From Adiantum capillus-veneris (Eukaryota > Streptophyta > Polypodiopsida > Polypodiales > Pteridaceae), in contig CM043959.1 of NCBI GenBank assembly GCA_014529385.2, forward strand, positions 13,548,809 to 13,612,808: a stretch of DNA of 64,000 bases. Reading direction: 5' to 3'. Below the pieces are notes generated by a model. That model saw nothing but the letters and a program-made list of their open reading frames with translations, did not search any database and was not told the DNA's origin. Below, one piece after another: positions 49,561-59,917 of this stretch. The translations under genes and the position numbers were made by a program. Position 1 is the stretch's first letter. Each line of letters starts with the position of its first letter.

Positions 49561-49739
49561 TTAGTCACACACAATTTTTGTTTGATATAAAGGAAGTTTT
49601 CTTGAATAGTGTATATCAAGAAATGTGTGTACAAAATTATCAAGCATGTGCAACCATGTTGTTTTGAAGTCATCATTATGTGCATAAGTGTCAAATGAAG
49701 TTCCCGTAATGGTTGATAGATGATTAAGTGAGGGTCTTC

Positions 49740-49869
49740 TACTCAAAGCATCAGCTACAACGTTTTCTTTACCAGGTTAGTATTGAATGTTGGGCTGAAA
49801 ACTTTGAATAAAAGCGGCCCACTTAATATGTCTATCATCTATTAAGGGCTGAGAAAGTAAATATTTCAT
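49740..49869 (-). pseudogene. RNase H end and linker, downstream of the MITE
   Basis: Continues the RNase H frame after the MITE: KYLLSQPLIDDRHIKWAAF, then a TAA at plus 49777-49779 in the otherwise conserved PGKENVVADALSRRP motif, which marks the end of RNase H in plant Ty3/gypsy elements. Confidence 0.8.
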
Positions 49870-49871
49870 TA

Positions 49872-50321
49872 GGAAAATATTGAACTAAAAAATGGGCCTT
49901 GTAAGAATTGTTGATGTGGCATAGCTTTCAAAAAGTGGAGATCGGTAATTTTTTTGCAAATAAGATCCAAACTTTTCGGAGGTTGGATATTTAGAATCTA
50001 CTCTTCAAATGCTATCTATTGATATATAGCATGCATGTATCGGACATTGCCTTCATGTAGATCTAGAAAAAGGTGATTTTAGATTACCGTAACGGTAACA
50101 AAACCTAGATGATTGAAAAAAAATGGCATAACTTTCATACAAGTCATCCAAACTGTTTGGACCTTGGCTCTTTAGAATCCATTTTTCAAGAACTTTCCAA
50201 TGATAGGTCATATCATGGGGTTCTAACAAATATTTAGAGGGGTCTACCGGGTTGCTTTCTTTTGTACAACTTTGACGATGTGGCACTCTTAAAAGGCCCA
50301 AAAATGAGTTCAAAATTTTTC
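49872..50321. mobile_element. MITE with TA target duplication, inside RNase H
   Basis: 450 bp with terminal inverted repeats of about 37 bp (28 of 37 match; GRAAAATWTTGAACT at the tip and TGGGCCTT inside), flanked by TA at 49870-49871 and 50322-50323. Removing the insert and one TA brings the two RNase H parts into one frame at a conserved place. TA duplication suggests a Tc1/mariner-type source, but the tips are not those of typical Stowaway elements. No coding capacity. Confidence 0.8.
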
Positions 50322-50672
50322 TAATGTGATACTTTGTTGATCAGTTTTAATGATCAAGTCGGTACCCATTACATAGTGTTTCCAAATTTTCAATGCATGT
50401 ACCACAGCAGTCAACTCTTTATCATAAGTACTGAACTTTGTTTCTAACGGTTTGAATTTACGACTTTCGAAAGCAATTGGATGGTTATCTTGCATAAGAA
50501 CTGTACCGATATCTTTTCCACTAACATCAGTGACTACCACAAAGAATGGTCTTTCAAAATCAGGCAATTGCAATACAGGTGCATTAGTCAAAGCATGTTT
50601 AAGTGCATTAAATGAGCTTTCTTGCAAATCAATCCATTCATAAGGCGTATTTTTCTTCAACAAGAGCGTCAA
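50322..50672 (-). pseudogene. RNase H of the nested element, N-terminal part
   Basis: About 117 codons before the MITE. Catalytic-type residues are visible: Asp in VVVTDVSG (residue 49), Glu in YDKEL (86) and Asp in IKTDQQS (111). RNase H removes the RNA strand during reverse transcription. It is out of frame with RT (shift near 50690) and cut by the MITE. Confidence 0.85.
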
Positions 50673-51274
50673 ATAATGTGATTTGTAAGCAAAATTACGA
50701 ACAAATTTCCTGTAATAGCTACAAAGACCAATAAAGATCGTAGCTCATGCAAGTTTTTGGGTCTGGGCCATGATTGAATGACTTCAATTTTCTTTGGATC
50801 GACATGTATTCCCTTACCCGATACAATGTGGCCCAAATATTCAATTTCAGATTGGAAAAATGAACTCTTTTCAGGATTCAAATACAAGTGATTTTGTGCA
50901 AGCAGATCAAATACATGTGTTAAGTGTTGTTTGTGCTCTTCTTCAGATTTATTGAATACCAAAATGTCATCACAAAATACAATCACAAAATCTTGATGGT
51001 CAATGAAAATTTGATTCATCATGCGTGTGAATGTAGCTGGTTCATTTGTCAAACCAAATGGCATGACAAGAAATTCATAGTGTCCACTTTGTGTTCTGAA
51101 AGCAGTTTTGTAGACATCATGTTCAAACATTTTGACTTGGTGATACCCTGATTTAAGGTCAATTTTGCTAAAGATGTTTTCCCCTTTCAGTTTGTCTAGT
51201 AGATCATCCACTCTAGGAATAGGAAACTTATTCTTAATGGTGATCTTGTTTAAAGCCCTGTAGTCGATACACAT
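50669..51274 (-). pseudogene. Reverse transcriptase of the nested element
   Basis: 201-residue open stretch: CIDYRALNK at the start, FSKIDLKSGYHQ with catalytic Asp 39, MPFGLTNEPATF, then FCDD (residues 100-103), where most relatives have YLDD or YVDD. EYLGHIVS and LHELRS follow. Upstream, the YGAPVL and VKKKNG motifs are readable at 51275-51335 in another frame. The frame shifts again near 50690 into YYRKFVRNF. This is the only reverse transcriptase in the window. Confidence 0.85.
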
Positions 51275-51342
51275 ACGAAAGGTTCCATTTTTCTTCTTGA
51301 CAAGAAGTACTGGAGCTCCGTATAGTGAACTACTAGGTCGGA

Positions 51343-52698
51343 TTAGGCCTCGGTCAAGTAAATCAGTGATTTGAGTTTGTATTTCCCTGTGTGCGGTAGG
51401 ATTTCACAATAAGGTGCTCTACAAGGAGGTTCACTACCCGGTATGATGTCAATTTTGTGGTCTTTTGGGCGTGATGGTGGAATTCTAGGTGGTAGATCAT
51501 GCATGAAACAATCTTTAGATTGTGAGAAGAATTCATCATGGGTGGAGTTATGTGAAGTTTCTGTTTCAGCAGAAATTTGATTTATCAATACTAGATATGT
51601 TTCCCCCTGTTTTTGAATTGCTCGTTTGGCTTGAGTGTGAGAAAGGAGTGGAAATTTTTGATGTGCCAGTGTTACTTGGATGGAAAAAATTTTCTTATTA
51701 TGAGTGAGAGACATTGTATGTGTTTTATAATTAATCAACGGGTCAAATTCATGACTAAATGGCATTCCCAAAATCATATCAAGACCATGCAATGGTGCTA
51801 CCAAAAATGTACATGCTTGTGTGAATTCACCAATGCAAACGTCAACAGTGACTTGAGTTTTACAATTAAAACGTTGATTATTAAAAACAGTTTTGACCTT
51901 GTGAGGTGATGAGATCTCAGAGAGTGATAGTTGTTGTGCCAATTGTGTGGAAATGAAATCATGGCTATTACCATCATCTAACAGAATGGTGACATTTTCA
52001 CCCTTAACAGTGCCTTGCACTTTAAACAAAGTGTGAGGAGATATAAGAGTACTTGAGGATGGGTTGTCATCGTTATCATAATCAGGATCATATCCCTCAC
52101 CGTAGTTAACTTCCACTTCATTGTCGTCGGCTGTAGCATCTTTGATGAGGTTAAGAGTAGCTCCGTTGGGGCGGTTGTTGTTGAAGGGTTTTTTACTTGA
52201 ATTCCTGTTGACTCCATTTGAATGGCCATTGGATTGACCATTGCCCTTAGCATGACCATTTGGGCACTTATCTGCATAGTGACCATACTGAAAGCATTTA
52301 AAACACTTCACCTTTTTGTTACCATTGGAATTTGGAGGAGAACGCTGGTTGAAAGGATGTTGGTTGCCTCGTTGCTGGGTGTTGTTGTTGCTCGTATGAG
52401 GTTGAGTAGTTGTAGGAGGATTGTCAAATCTACGTCTTTTGAAAAAATTACGGCTTTGGTATTTGCTTCTGTCAAAGTTAGGAGAGAAAGGAGGTCTCTT
52501 GTTGCGGTTAGTGTTAGCAGGTTGATCAGTGTGAGAGGAATGTCCACCTTTCTTCCTTTTTGCGTTGAGAGCCAAATTAATGGCCTTTGACAGAGAATCT
52601 GGTTTGAACATATCTACCTCAGCACTAATTTGTAGTGTTAAGCCTGATATGTACTTTCGCTTCAATTTCCTGCGACTAACATGTTCAATAGCTTGCAA
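51343..52698 (-). pseudogene. gag C-terminal part and protease of the nested element
   Basis: 451 residues. End of the capsid domain (residues 1-50), basic Asn/Pro/Gln-rich stretch (50-130), zinc knuckle CX2CX4HX4C with C132, C135, H140, C145, a Gly/Asn-rich linker, then protease about 225-330 with LLDDG at 239-243 and DMILGMPF. The catalytic Asp 241 is there, but the usual following Ser or Thr is Asp. From about 400 the RT start is readable (DHKIDIIPGSEPP) before a stop. It is out of frame with the gag start at 52843-53205. Confidence 0.85.
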
Positions 52699-52842
52699 TT
52701 GAATTAGACAATTCCAAAAACGGTCAGTGTAACCCTATACGTCTTCATTTCTACCCTGTCGAATTAAATCTCATTGACGTCGTGCTTTAGCTTTGTACTA
52801 TGTGGGCAAAAATTGGGGTAAAAACACTTTTTTAAATGTATT

Positions 52843-53205
52843 CTAGGTGCGTGGTCTTCTTCCATGTTGTTTGGTGGCGTTCCACCACAATGCAGCGCTG
52901 CTAGTGAGATGATTGGATGCACACTTTACCATTTCACTCTTGGGAAAGTCTTCATCATGAAAATAGTCATCTAGTTGACTAACCCATGCTAGAACCGTGC
53001 TAGCATCTTTAGTGCCATCAAAATCTTTGAAAGTGAAGGCTTTTTTGCTAATTTTGTTTTGCTTGGGTGTCGGTACAGATTCGGTGCGTGCAGAATGCAA
53101 TAATTTATCTTCAAGTTCTTGCCTTCGCATGCGTTCATATGTGAGTGACTGATGCAAATTTTGAAGTTGCTCTGCAATCGTGGGTGCCTGAGGAAAGTGT
53201 GGCAT
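52843..53205 (-). pseudogene. gag N-terminal part of the nested element
   Basis: 120 residues from an ATG at 53205. A Gln/Glu-rich N-terminus with a probable short coiled coil (10-35) leads into the capsid-type gag region (TFKDFDGTKDASTVLAWVSQLDDYF, SAALWW). The usual continuation to the zinc-knuckle part is readable between 52843 and 52698 only with frameshifts. Confidence 0.8.
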
Positions 53206-54680
53206 GATTGCGTGCTTTTTTTAATTATTATTATTTTTTATAAAAAAATAAATACTTAAATGGTAATGCTTAAAAAGGATATTTGGTGATATTCACAGAT
53301 GCAATAGGCGGAATAAAAGTAAAATAAATAACAGAAACGTACTTAGCTGAAAAGTAGCGGTAACGTCCAGTCCGGAATGGCGATGCACTAGGAAATTTCC
53401 AGAGAAGTAGACGGTCCGACGGTGCTTTACCGAGCCATATGAATTTTATAGCGTCCGGTCTCCTTATCCCAAAAGATAGTGATAATTTTAACTTTCACCC
53501 CAAAGGTTGTCGAAGATGTTCGGCGAAGAATGGACGGCCAATATTCCCCTTTGAACAGTGAAATAGAAAGCTTGTGCGGCCAAAGGAGTCAGTCGAGCTG
53601 GTTTTAATAGAGTCGGTGACTTATTGTTGATTTGGGTTGGTGGAGACTGACGAAGCGATTATAGAAGGGTGCCAAGTCCTTAATAAAAGGGGGTCAACTT
53701 TATACTTAAGTTGCATATTGCCGTGGGCGGCCCAAGTAAAGGAAGACTGCAGTGGGTGGCCGAGGAGGAACAATGGGCGGCCAATTTTTAACTGGTAAGG
53801 TAAGGCTTGTAAGTTTTTGAAGTGGGCGGCCGGCCAAAATTTTAAGCCACCTTTTGTTTTTATAAAAATTGTGTAAAGGAAAAGTAAAAGCCTTGCACGG
53901 CGTGCAGGAAAGCTGCAGGCAACGCGCGAGTACAGAGAGAGGCTCAGGGTGCCATGCAGGGTCAGCTTCGGACCGCGAGGAAGGGTCGACTTCTACCCCG
54001 CAGGCCTAGGCGACAGTGTTGGTGGCAGCTACAAGAATTTTTGTGTAGGTCGACAGCATGGGTTGGCGGTCCTTCCCACGGCCAGAGTTTGAGTTGGAAT
54101 CACTGCTAAGCAGCCCTTCCCACGGCAGGGGTGAGCCGGATGGCAAGAATTGTGGATGTACTGTGGTTGGCTCAAGGAAGCACAAGGCAAGGGGGAATAC
54201 TGAACTTGAGGCTTTCAAGCAGGAGAATTACAACAGTTCTCTGATGTTTTTGATGGCTCCTTCCATCCTTCCTTCTATCTTCAATCTTTCCTCTCTAATT
54301 AATCTTTTCGATATCGTCCTTCATGACAAAGCAATTGCTCAATTGCAACTAGGTTTCGAAATCAAGAATTTCCTGACTCTCCAAGCTTTTCTACTTTCTT
54401 CTTGCCTTCACAATCCGCAATGATTATGCATTAAATTTGAAAGTGGACACTCGACATACCATATTTTGGGTCGTTATGAAGCCGAATTGGAAATCAATTT
54501 CTGAATAGCCACCAATTAACAATTGAGTTTTCTTCTGAAAATTCGATCAATTATACTTAGAATTCCACGAGTCCTTGAATCCTTGAATTGCAAGGTCGAT
54601 GAATTGCAATTGGGATTTTGTCGATTAGAGGAACTCCTTCTTCAAATTGAAATCTGGTGCTGATTTATCCTCGAACCTAA
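53206..54680 (-). other. 5' leader of the nested element
   Basis: 1475 bp from primer site to gag ATG, long for a leader and richer in G+C than the rest (especially 53530-54200). GCGGCC-containing motifs cluster at about 53543, 53574, 53727, 53775 and 53824, with a GGTGGCC variant near 53755. A plus-strand open frame of 121 codons (54058-54423) matches nothing I recognise and is antisense to the element. Confidence 0.65.
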
Positions 54681-54693
54681 GGCTCTGATACCA
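54681..54693 (-). other. Primer-binding site of the nested element
   Basis: Minus-strand TGGTATCAGAGCC, complementary to the 3' end of plant initiator Met-tRNA, one base from the 5' LTR end. Intact. Confidence 0.85.
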
Positions 54694-54694
54694 T

Positions 54695-54813
54695 TGTTGG
54701 GAGAAGAGGGGGAGATCGACTGCTTAAAATATTCAACACAAGCTTCCAAGCAATCACCATCAACCTGTCCGCCTCTTCTTCCACTTTCCAAGCACACACA
54801 CTCACCTAGACTA

Positions 54814-54881
<68 letters not shown>

Positions 54882-55405
54882 CATAGAATTGACATAGACA
54901 TGCTTGTAAGAGAGTGTAAGAGATGGAGACTAGGTTAGAGAGTACACAGCAAATAACCATAGCTTAAGAGAGTAGAGAAGAGAATCTGCAAGAGAAAGGC
55001 CTAAATCTAGCCCCAAACTCCACGGCACCTCTCTTGTGGAGTTGGTATTTAATATATTATTTTGAGTTTAAGGTGCCAAAATTTGAGGCCCCTCTTTTTA
55101 CAACCACTTTACTTTTGCAAATGAGTGAAGCTCATTAGTTCTTGCATGACCCATAAGGGGAGTTCCCACTACAACTATTTACAGAGCCATAGTGGCTTAT
55201 TGCAATGATGTTCTAAGCTACTGTGCAAATATAAAATGGCCAAGAGTAATTGCCGTCGCCTCTTCATCAACTCCCCGCATTCCACTCTACAAAATCATCA
55301 TCAACTCAATAAGTAAAATAAATAGACAGCACATAATTAACCATTATGCCAACTATCCCAATTGCAGCTAACCACTACAACAGGAGGGTGCCCAGTCTCG
55401 TAACA
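54695..55405 (-). repeat. 5' LTR of the nested element, full length
   Basis: 711 bp. On the minus strand it starts TGTTACGAGACTGGG and ends CTTCTCCCAACA. It shares with the resident LTRs the start, ATTTTATATTTGCACAG, AATAAGCCACTATGGCT, AGAGGGGCCTC and the ACTCCAC/GTGGAGT inverted repeat (about 55013-55045), but its last 200 bases differ. Confidence 0.85.
54815..54876. repeat. (CA)31 microsatellite in the 5' LTR
   Basis: 62 bp of uninterrupted CA. The matching place in the 3' LTR remnant (48467-48483) has only about eight units. Confidence 0.95.
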
Positions 55406-55410
55406 GCAGA
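55406..55410. other. Target-site duplication GCAGA, right copy
   Basis: Identical to 48341-48345; the resident LTR-B resumes here. Confidence 0.85.
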
Positions 55411-55656
55411 TGCTCTCAATTTCCTTTTCTCTCTCTTACCCTTTGTCTTGGGTTATGGAGCTTCTCTGTGTCATCCTCTTGTGTGTAAGAGTTTGTCCTC
55501 TTGTTTTCTCTGTGTACATCTCCATACCTTCTCTCTATGTCAACATCAACCCTTCTAGATCTCTCTTTTTTCCCTTCTCCACATGGTAAGGCCAATGGTT
55601 GTATTTCATAGCCAAGCATAGAAGCCCACCCTTGACCCCAACAATGGTATTTGAGC

Positions 55657-57493
55657 TTCTGGTATGAAGAAAATCGGTAATCAAAAACAAATTTTAAGGA
55701 TCGATTCTCAAATTTACAAAATTGAGTTTGCAAATCAAGGCTAATTGACAATTGATTGGAAAACTGCCCATCAATTTTGCTTAACGACCATCAAGATTTG
55801 ACAAGGAAAGAAAATAATCAAATCTTGAAGAATTTGTTTGAGTCAGTCGGTGATTTTGGTTAGACATCAAAAAAGGGAGCTTGGAAAGTGATAATTTTGG
55901 CTTAAGTGTAGAAGAGATGGACATCAAGGCTCCAATTGAGAGATTAAAAGCTATAAGTATTACCTATGACATCTCACTCCATGCTGCAAGCTCCGATCAA
56001 AGATAGTTAACGATATTGAAGTATAGTTTTCAAACCGTTGAAGTAGTACTCGACTACCATTCTGAACCATGTGTGACCAACCCTCACACACACATATGGC
56101 CGACGAAGAGCTGGTTGGTCACCATTATTGGGCAGTGTCGTTGCTCATTGACTCCATTCTTTTCAAAATTCTTTCCGACCTTGTTTTCACACAAAAGGTG
56201 AGGCCCCTATTGAACTGCAAAGTTGGCCACCCAAATTGTAACAAAGACTTATTCTCACCCCCTCTCCTTTAGTTGATTAATCCCTCTCTATCATGGTCAA
56301 CTTAAGGACCTCTCTTCTTAAGCCCAACCTTTCATGGACAACTTAAGGACCTCTCCAACAATCCAATATTGGATAAGGTGAGGGAATGCTCACACAAAGG
56401 TGAAGCCTATCTTCAAATTACTCAAATTCTCAGTCAAGAAGATGCAACAGAGAAAATAAAAGGCCCTAGTTAAGGACCATTATATGGAGGATGTCCTTCT
56501 TTACTATAGACATCAACTTTACATTCCTAAGGATACCTCCCTAAAATAATTAATTCTTCATGAAGGTCATGATATCCCAGTTTCAGGACATGTGGGATAT
56601 GCAAAAACTCTTAATACCTTGAGGAAAAGCTACTTCTAGACCGGAATAAAGAGGGATGTACTTTGATACATTAGACAATGCCTCTCTTGTCAAAAAAAAA
56701 AGGCTAAACGAGTGATGATGCCAGGAAAACATGGTAGTCATGGATATGCTTACTAAAGCGCATCTCATCTAATACCAGTAAAAACCACATATCAAATATA
56801 AGCCGGATCTTTATTAAAGATATCTTTAGACTACGTGGGCTTCCAAAGAGAATTATCAGTGATGTAAAGTTCACTTCCAAGTTTTGGAAGTCTGTATTTG
56901 AAGCTTTAGGAACACAACTATTCTTTAGCTCGGCATATCATCCTCAGACAGATGGACAAACAGAACGGGTAACCAAATAATTGAAGATATCCTTTGAGCT
57001 TATTGCAGTAGAGAACCCTACAACAAGTGGATTCAATTTCTTCCCTTGGTAGAATTTTCCTATAACTCCTCTTTCCATAAAAGCATTGGGATGTCACCTT
57101 TCAATGCTCTATATGGGCATGAATTCATATCACCACTGAGTTTTTTTGACCCTACTATAAGGGTAGAAGCCTCAAAGAAAACGCTGGAGGAAATGGAAGC
57201 CTAGACCAAAGCCATACGACAAGATATTTAGGCAGATAAGGATCGTCAAAAGCATTATGCAGACCAAAAATGATTCAATCAAATCTTCAAACAAGGAGAC
57301 AAGGTCTTTCTATGAGTGCGTCCAAAAAGAAGCGATCTATCTCTGGGAAAATTCAAAAATCTTAGTCCTCGATATTGTGGTCCTTATGAAATAATCAAGG
57401 TCCTTAGTGATCAAGCCTACAAATTAAAGCTGTCCAAACATACTAAAGTTCATTATGTATTTCATGTCAACCTACTAAAACCCTACATCCCAA
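55657..57493 (+). pseudogene. B-type leader and integrase remnant, unit 10
   Basis: Leader to about 56353; linker LLDKVRECSHKGEAYLQIT-like; zinc module about 56540-56690 with TAG at 56637-56639. Core about 56795-56980, where the ISDTDVKF motif has lost two codons (ATCAGTGATGTAAAG); Glu motif HPQTDGQTE intact. TAG at 57202-57204. GPY/F module in the frame 57316-57528. Confidence 0.8.
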
Positions 57494-58010
57494 ATTCCTT
57501 GGCCATTTTGTATTTGCACAGTGTTTGAGATCTTTTATCAATGAGCCACTATGGTTGCTTTGTAAATAGGATAGTGAGAACTCACCTTAAAAGGGTCATG
57601 CAATAAGCGATATGCTCCAAACATAACTTAAGTGGAACTAAGTGTCAAAGAGGGTGCTCCAAATTTTTGGCACCAACAAGTAATATCAAATATTAAATAC
57701 CAAACTCCACAAGAGGTGCCATGGAGTTTGGAGCTAAGGCCATTCTTGTGTAGATGCTTTCAATTTTTCCCTTTCCCCTCTCTTACCCTATGTCTTGGGC
57801 TATGGAGCTTCTCTGTGTCATCCTCTTGTGTATAAGAGTTTGTCCCCTTGTTTTCTTTGTGTATTATTATGTGTAGATATGTCAACATCCCCTTCCCTTC
57901 TCTCTATGTCCACATCAACCCTTCTAGATCTCTCTTTTCCCTTGTCCACATGGCAAGATCAATGGTTGTATTTAATGGCCAAGTGTGGACACCCACCCTT
58001 GACCCCAAAA
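57494..58010 (+). repeat. LTR-C copy 10, 5'-truncated
   Basis: 517 bp, common pol fusion point. End mutated to CCCCAAAA; primer site TGGTATCAAAGC at 58012-58023. Confidence 0.75.
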
Positions 58011-58023
58011 GTGGTATCAAAGC

Positions 58024-59917
58024 TTCCGGTCTAAAGAAAATCGGCACAATCAAAATCAAGTTTGGGAATCAAGGCTGATCAGCAAAATTGAAAAAACGGC
58101 CCATCAATTCCGCCTAAAGATCATCAAGATTCAACAAGGGAAGAAAAGAATTAGCTCTTGAAGAATTTGTTTGAGTCAATCGGTGATTCCGGTTCGACAT
58201 AAAAAATGGGAGCTTGAAAAGTAATTATTTTGGCTTAACTGTAGAAGAAATGGAAGATCAAGGCTCTGATTGAGGGATTGGAATCTACAAGAATTACCCA
58301 TGCCATCTTAGCCCATGTTGCAAGCTCCAATCTAAGATAGCTGACAATATTGAAATATAGTTTTCAAACCATTGAAGTAGTACTCCGTTACCTTTCTGAA
58401 ACCCTGTGTGACCAACCCTTACACACACATATGGCTTGACTTTGACCTACACAAAATCAGGCCATGTAACCATCAAAGTGGTCTCCCAGAGCTCTTGAAC
58501 TAGTTGTCCTTCATACTCGCGGGCCAAGGAAGAGGCCATTGGTTGCCATCAATCTCTGAGCACTGGGCGTTGTTACTGCTGCTCGTTAACTGAGTTCTTT
58601 TCAAAACTGTTTCCGACCTTATTTTCACACAAAAGGTGAGGCCGCTATTGAACTACAAAGTTGGCCTCCCAAATTTTAACAAAGACCTATTCACCCTCTC
58701 TCCTTTACTTGATTAAGCCCTCTCTATTGTGGTCGACCCTTGTCGGTTGCATGCCCCCCAAAACTTTAACTAACCACTTGATTTACATCGTATATGCTAT
58801 GAGACACCATCGTTTTTTACTCTAAAAAATTGTACTCATGTTTTCTTGATTTTACTAGCTATCCAACTAAACCTATGAGGACTATTTATTCTATGTTACC
58901 AAGTAAAAGTATCTTGACACCCACGTGATGATCCAACTCTAGAATTTTGACTCTTCTTCTACTAGAAAATCACTCATTGTGTAAAGAATTTGCAAGTTTA
59001 TACTTTCTTTTATATGACTAACACCACACATGAGCAGTTGTACTTTTTCTCTCTCTTTTTGGAGATGACACAAAACACAACTAGTACCACTTTTTAGCAA
59101 ACTGTCGTTGCCAACAGCTTCACATTGACTACATGGGACACTGTACAAGATGAAGCCTATCCAAACTTTCAAATCAATAAACTTTTAACTTTCAATTGTT
59201 TGAACTCCTATTGGAGAAAAAGTCAAAATCCATGTTATACAATTGCTACTAGACTTGGATCATTAATTAATTTACTGTTACTATGCTAACTCGATTTGAG
59301 AATAGAGACAGAAACCTGTGTGCCCTATGCAATACACCATTATTTATACCTAAGTATTTCCCTAAGAAGTGCAATTCAACAAGAAAATAAGGTACTGCAT
59401 ATTTTTTGATTCTCTACATTGTAACATCGGGCCACTAGTCCCATGAGGTACTACGTTTTTGAGTGAAGTATTTCTTTTTTGATATTCCCATTTGTGGAAA
59501 CTCTTTGTGTCCCTTGTCTGTAGAGTTTGAATACAAGATATGCTAGATAGGAGGATTGTTAAAATTTTGTCCATTCTCCATGCCCTCAGTTCAGGCTTGG
59601 ATAGTCACTATATGTTTGCTTATGGTGTAATGCCCAAGCATATTTAAACATGATATCTAACCTTGTAATGTATTTAATAGTTACCTTCGCACTGACACAT
59701 TCACAATGCATTTCACAATGGTTTATTAAAACTCTTTCGAGGACCCCTACCTACATGTCATAATAAAGAACCGTCTCCACTTGTAAATGAAGAAGAGAAA
59801 CTTGTTCTTGACCAAATAGTTGATCATGAAACCACCATAGCACGCACTAACATGGTTCATAATTGTTATTTTTTGACTTTTCAATGCCACCCTAGAGAAG
59901 ATGCTAAATGGATGCCT
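58024..59917 (+). repeat. C-type leader with long segment X, unit 10
   Basis: Leader to about 58736; segment X about 58737-59757. Donor-like GTAAAAGT at 58903; acceptor TTTTTGGAG|ATG with AG kept at 59063-59064. At about 59917 (TGGATGCC|TGAAACCATGTG) the pre-LTR sequence jumps into a B leader, so LTR-A, the A leader and LTR-B are missing. Confidence 0.6.

Larger units (their letters stand above)
48346..55405 (-). mobile_element. Nested Ty3/gypsy retrotransposon, degenerate
   Basis: 7060 bp, bounded by TG and CA (plus-strand reading TGTTGGGAG to TCGTAACA) and by the TSD GCAGA. On the minus strand the order is 5' LTR, primer site, 1.5 kb leader, gag, protease, RT, RNase H, integrase, 3' LTR remnant, which is the Ty3/gypsy order. 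Coding parts are still readable but have several frameshifts and stops, a MITE in RNase H and a deletion at the integrase-3' LTR boundary. In the 120 bases before the CA repeat the two LTRs differ at about seven sites, so the insertion is not recent. Confidence 0.9.
47913..55643 (+). repeat. LTR-B copy 8, split by the nested element
   Basis: Pieces 47913-48345 and 55411-55643, interrupted by the minus-strand element at 48346-55405. Left piece starts TGTTACGAGACTC. Right piece ends CCCCAACA, with primer site TGGTATTTGAGC at 55645-55656. The insertion lies in GCAGATGCTCTC. Confidence 0.8.

Noticed and set aside
54058-54423. Plus-strand 121-codon frame in the leader of the nested element
   Set aside because: Antisense to the element and without any motif I know; a captured gene piece is possible but unsupported.
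48346-55405. Endogenous plant pararetrovirus
   Set aside because: LTRs, Met-tRNA primer site, 5 bp target duplication and integrase after RNase H fit Ty3/gypsy; pararetroviruses lack LTRs and integrase.
58939-59172. Minus-strand 77-codon frame across segment X, present in many copies
   Set aside because: It runs against the splice-like signals, which are on the plus strand, and is disrupted in other units. Kept only as an alternative reading of segment X.
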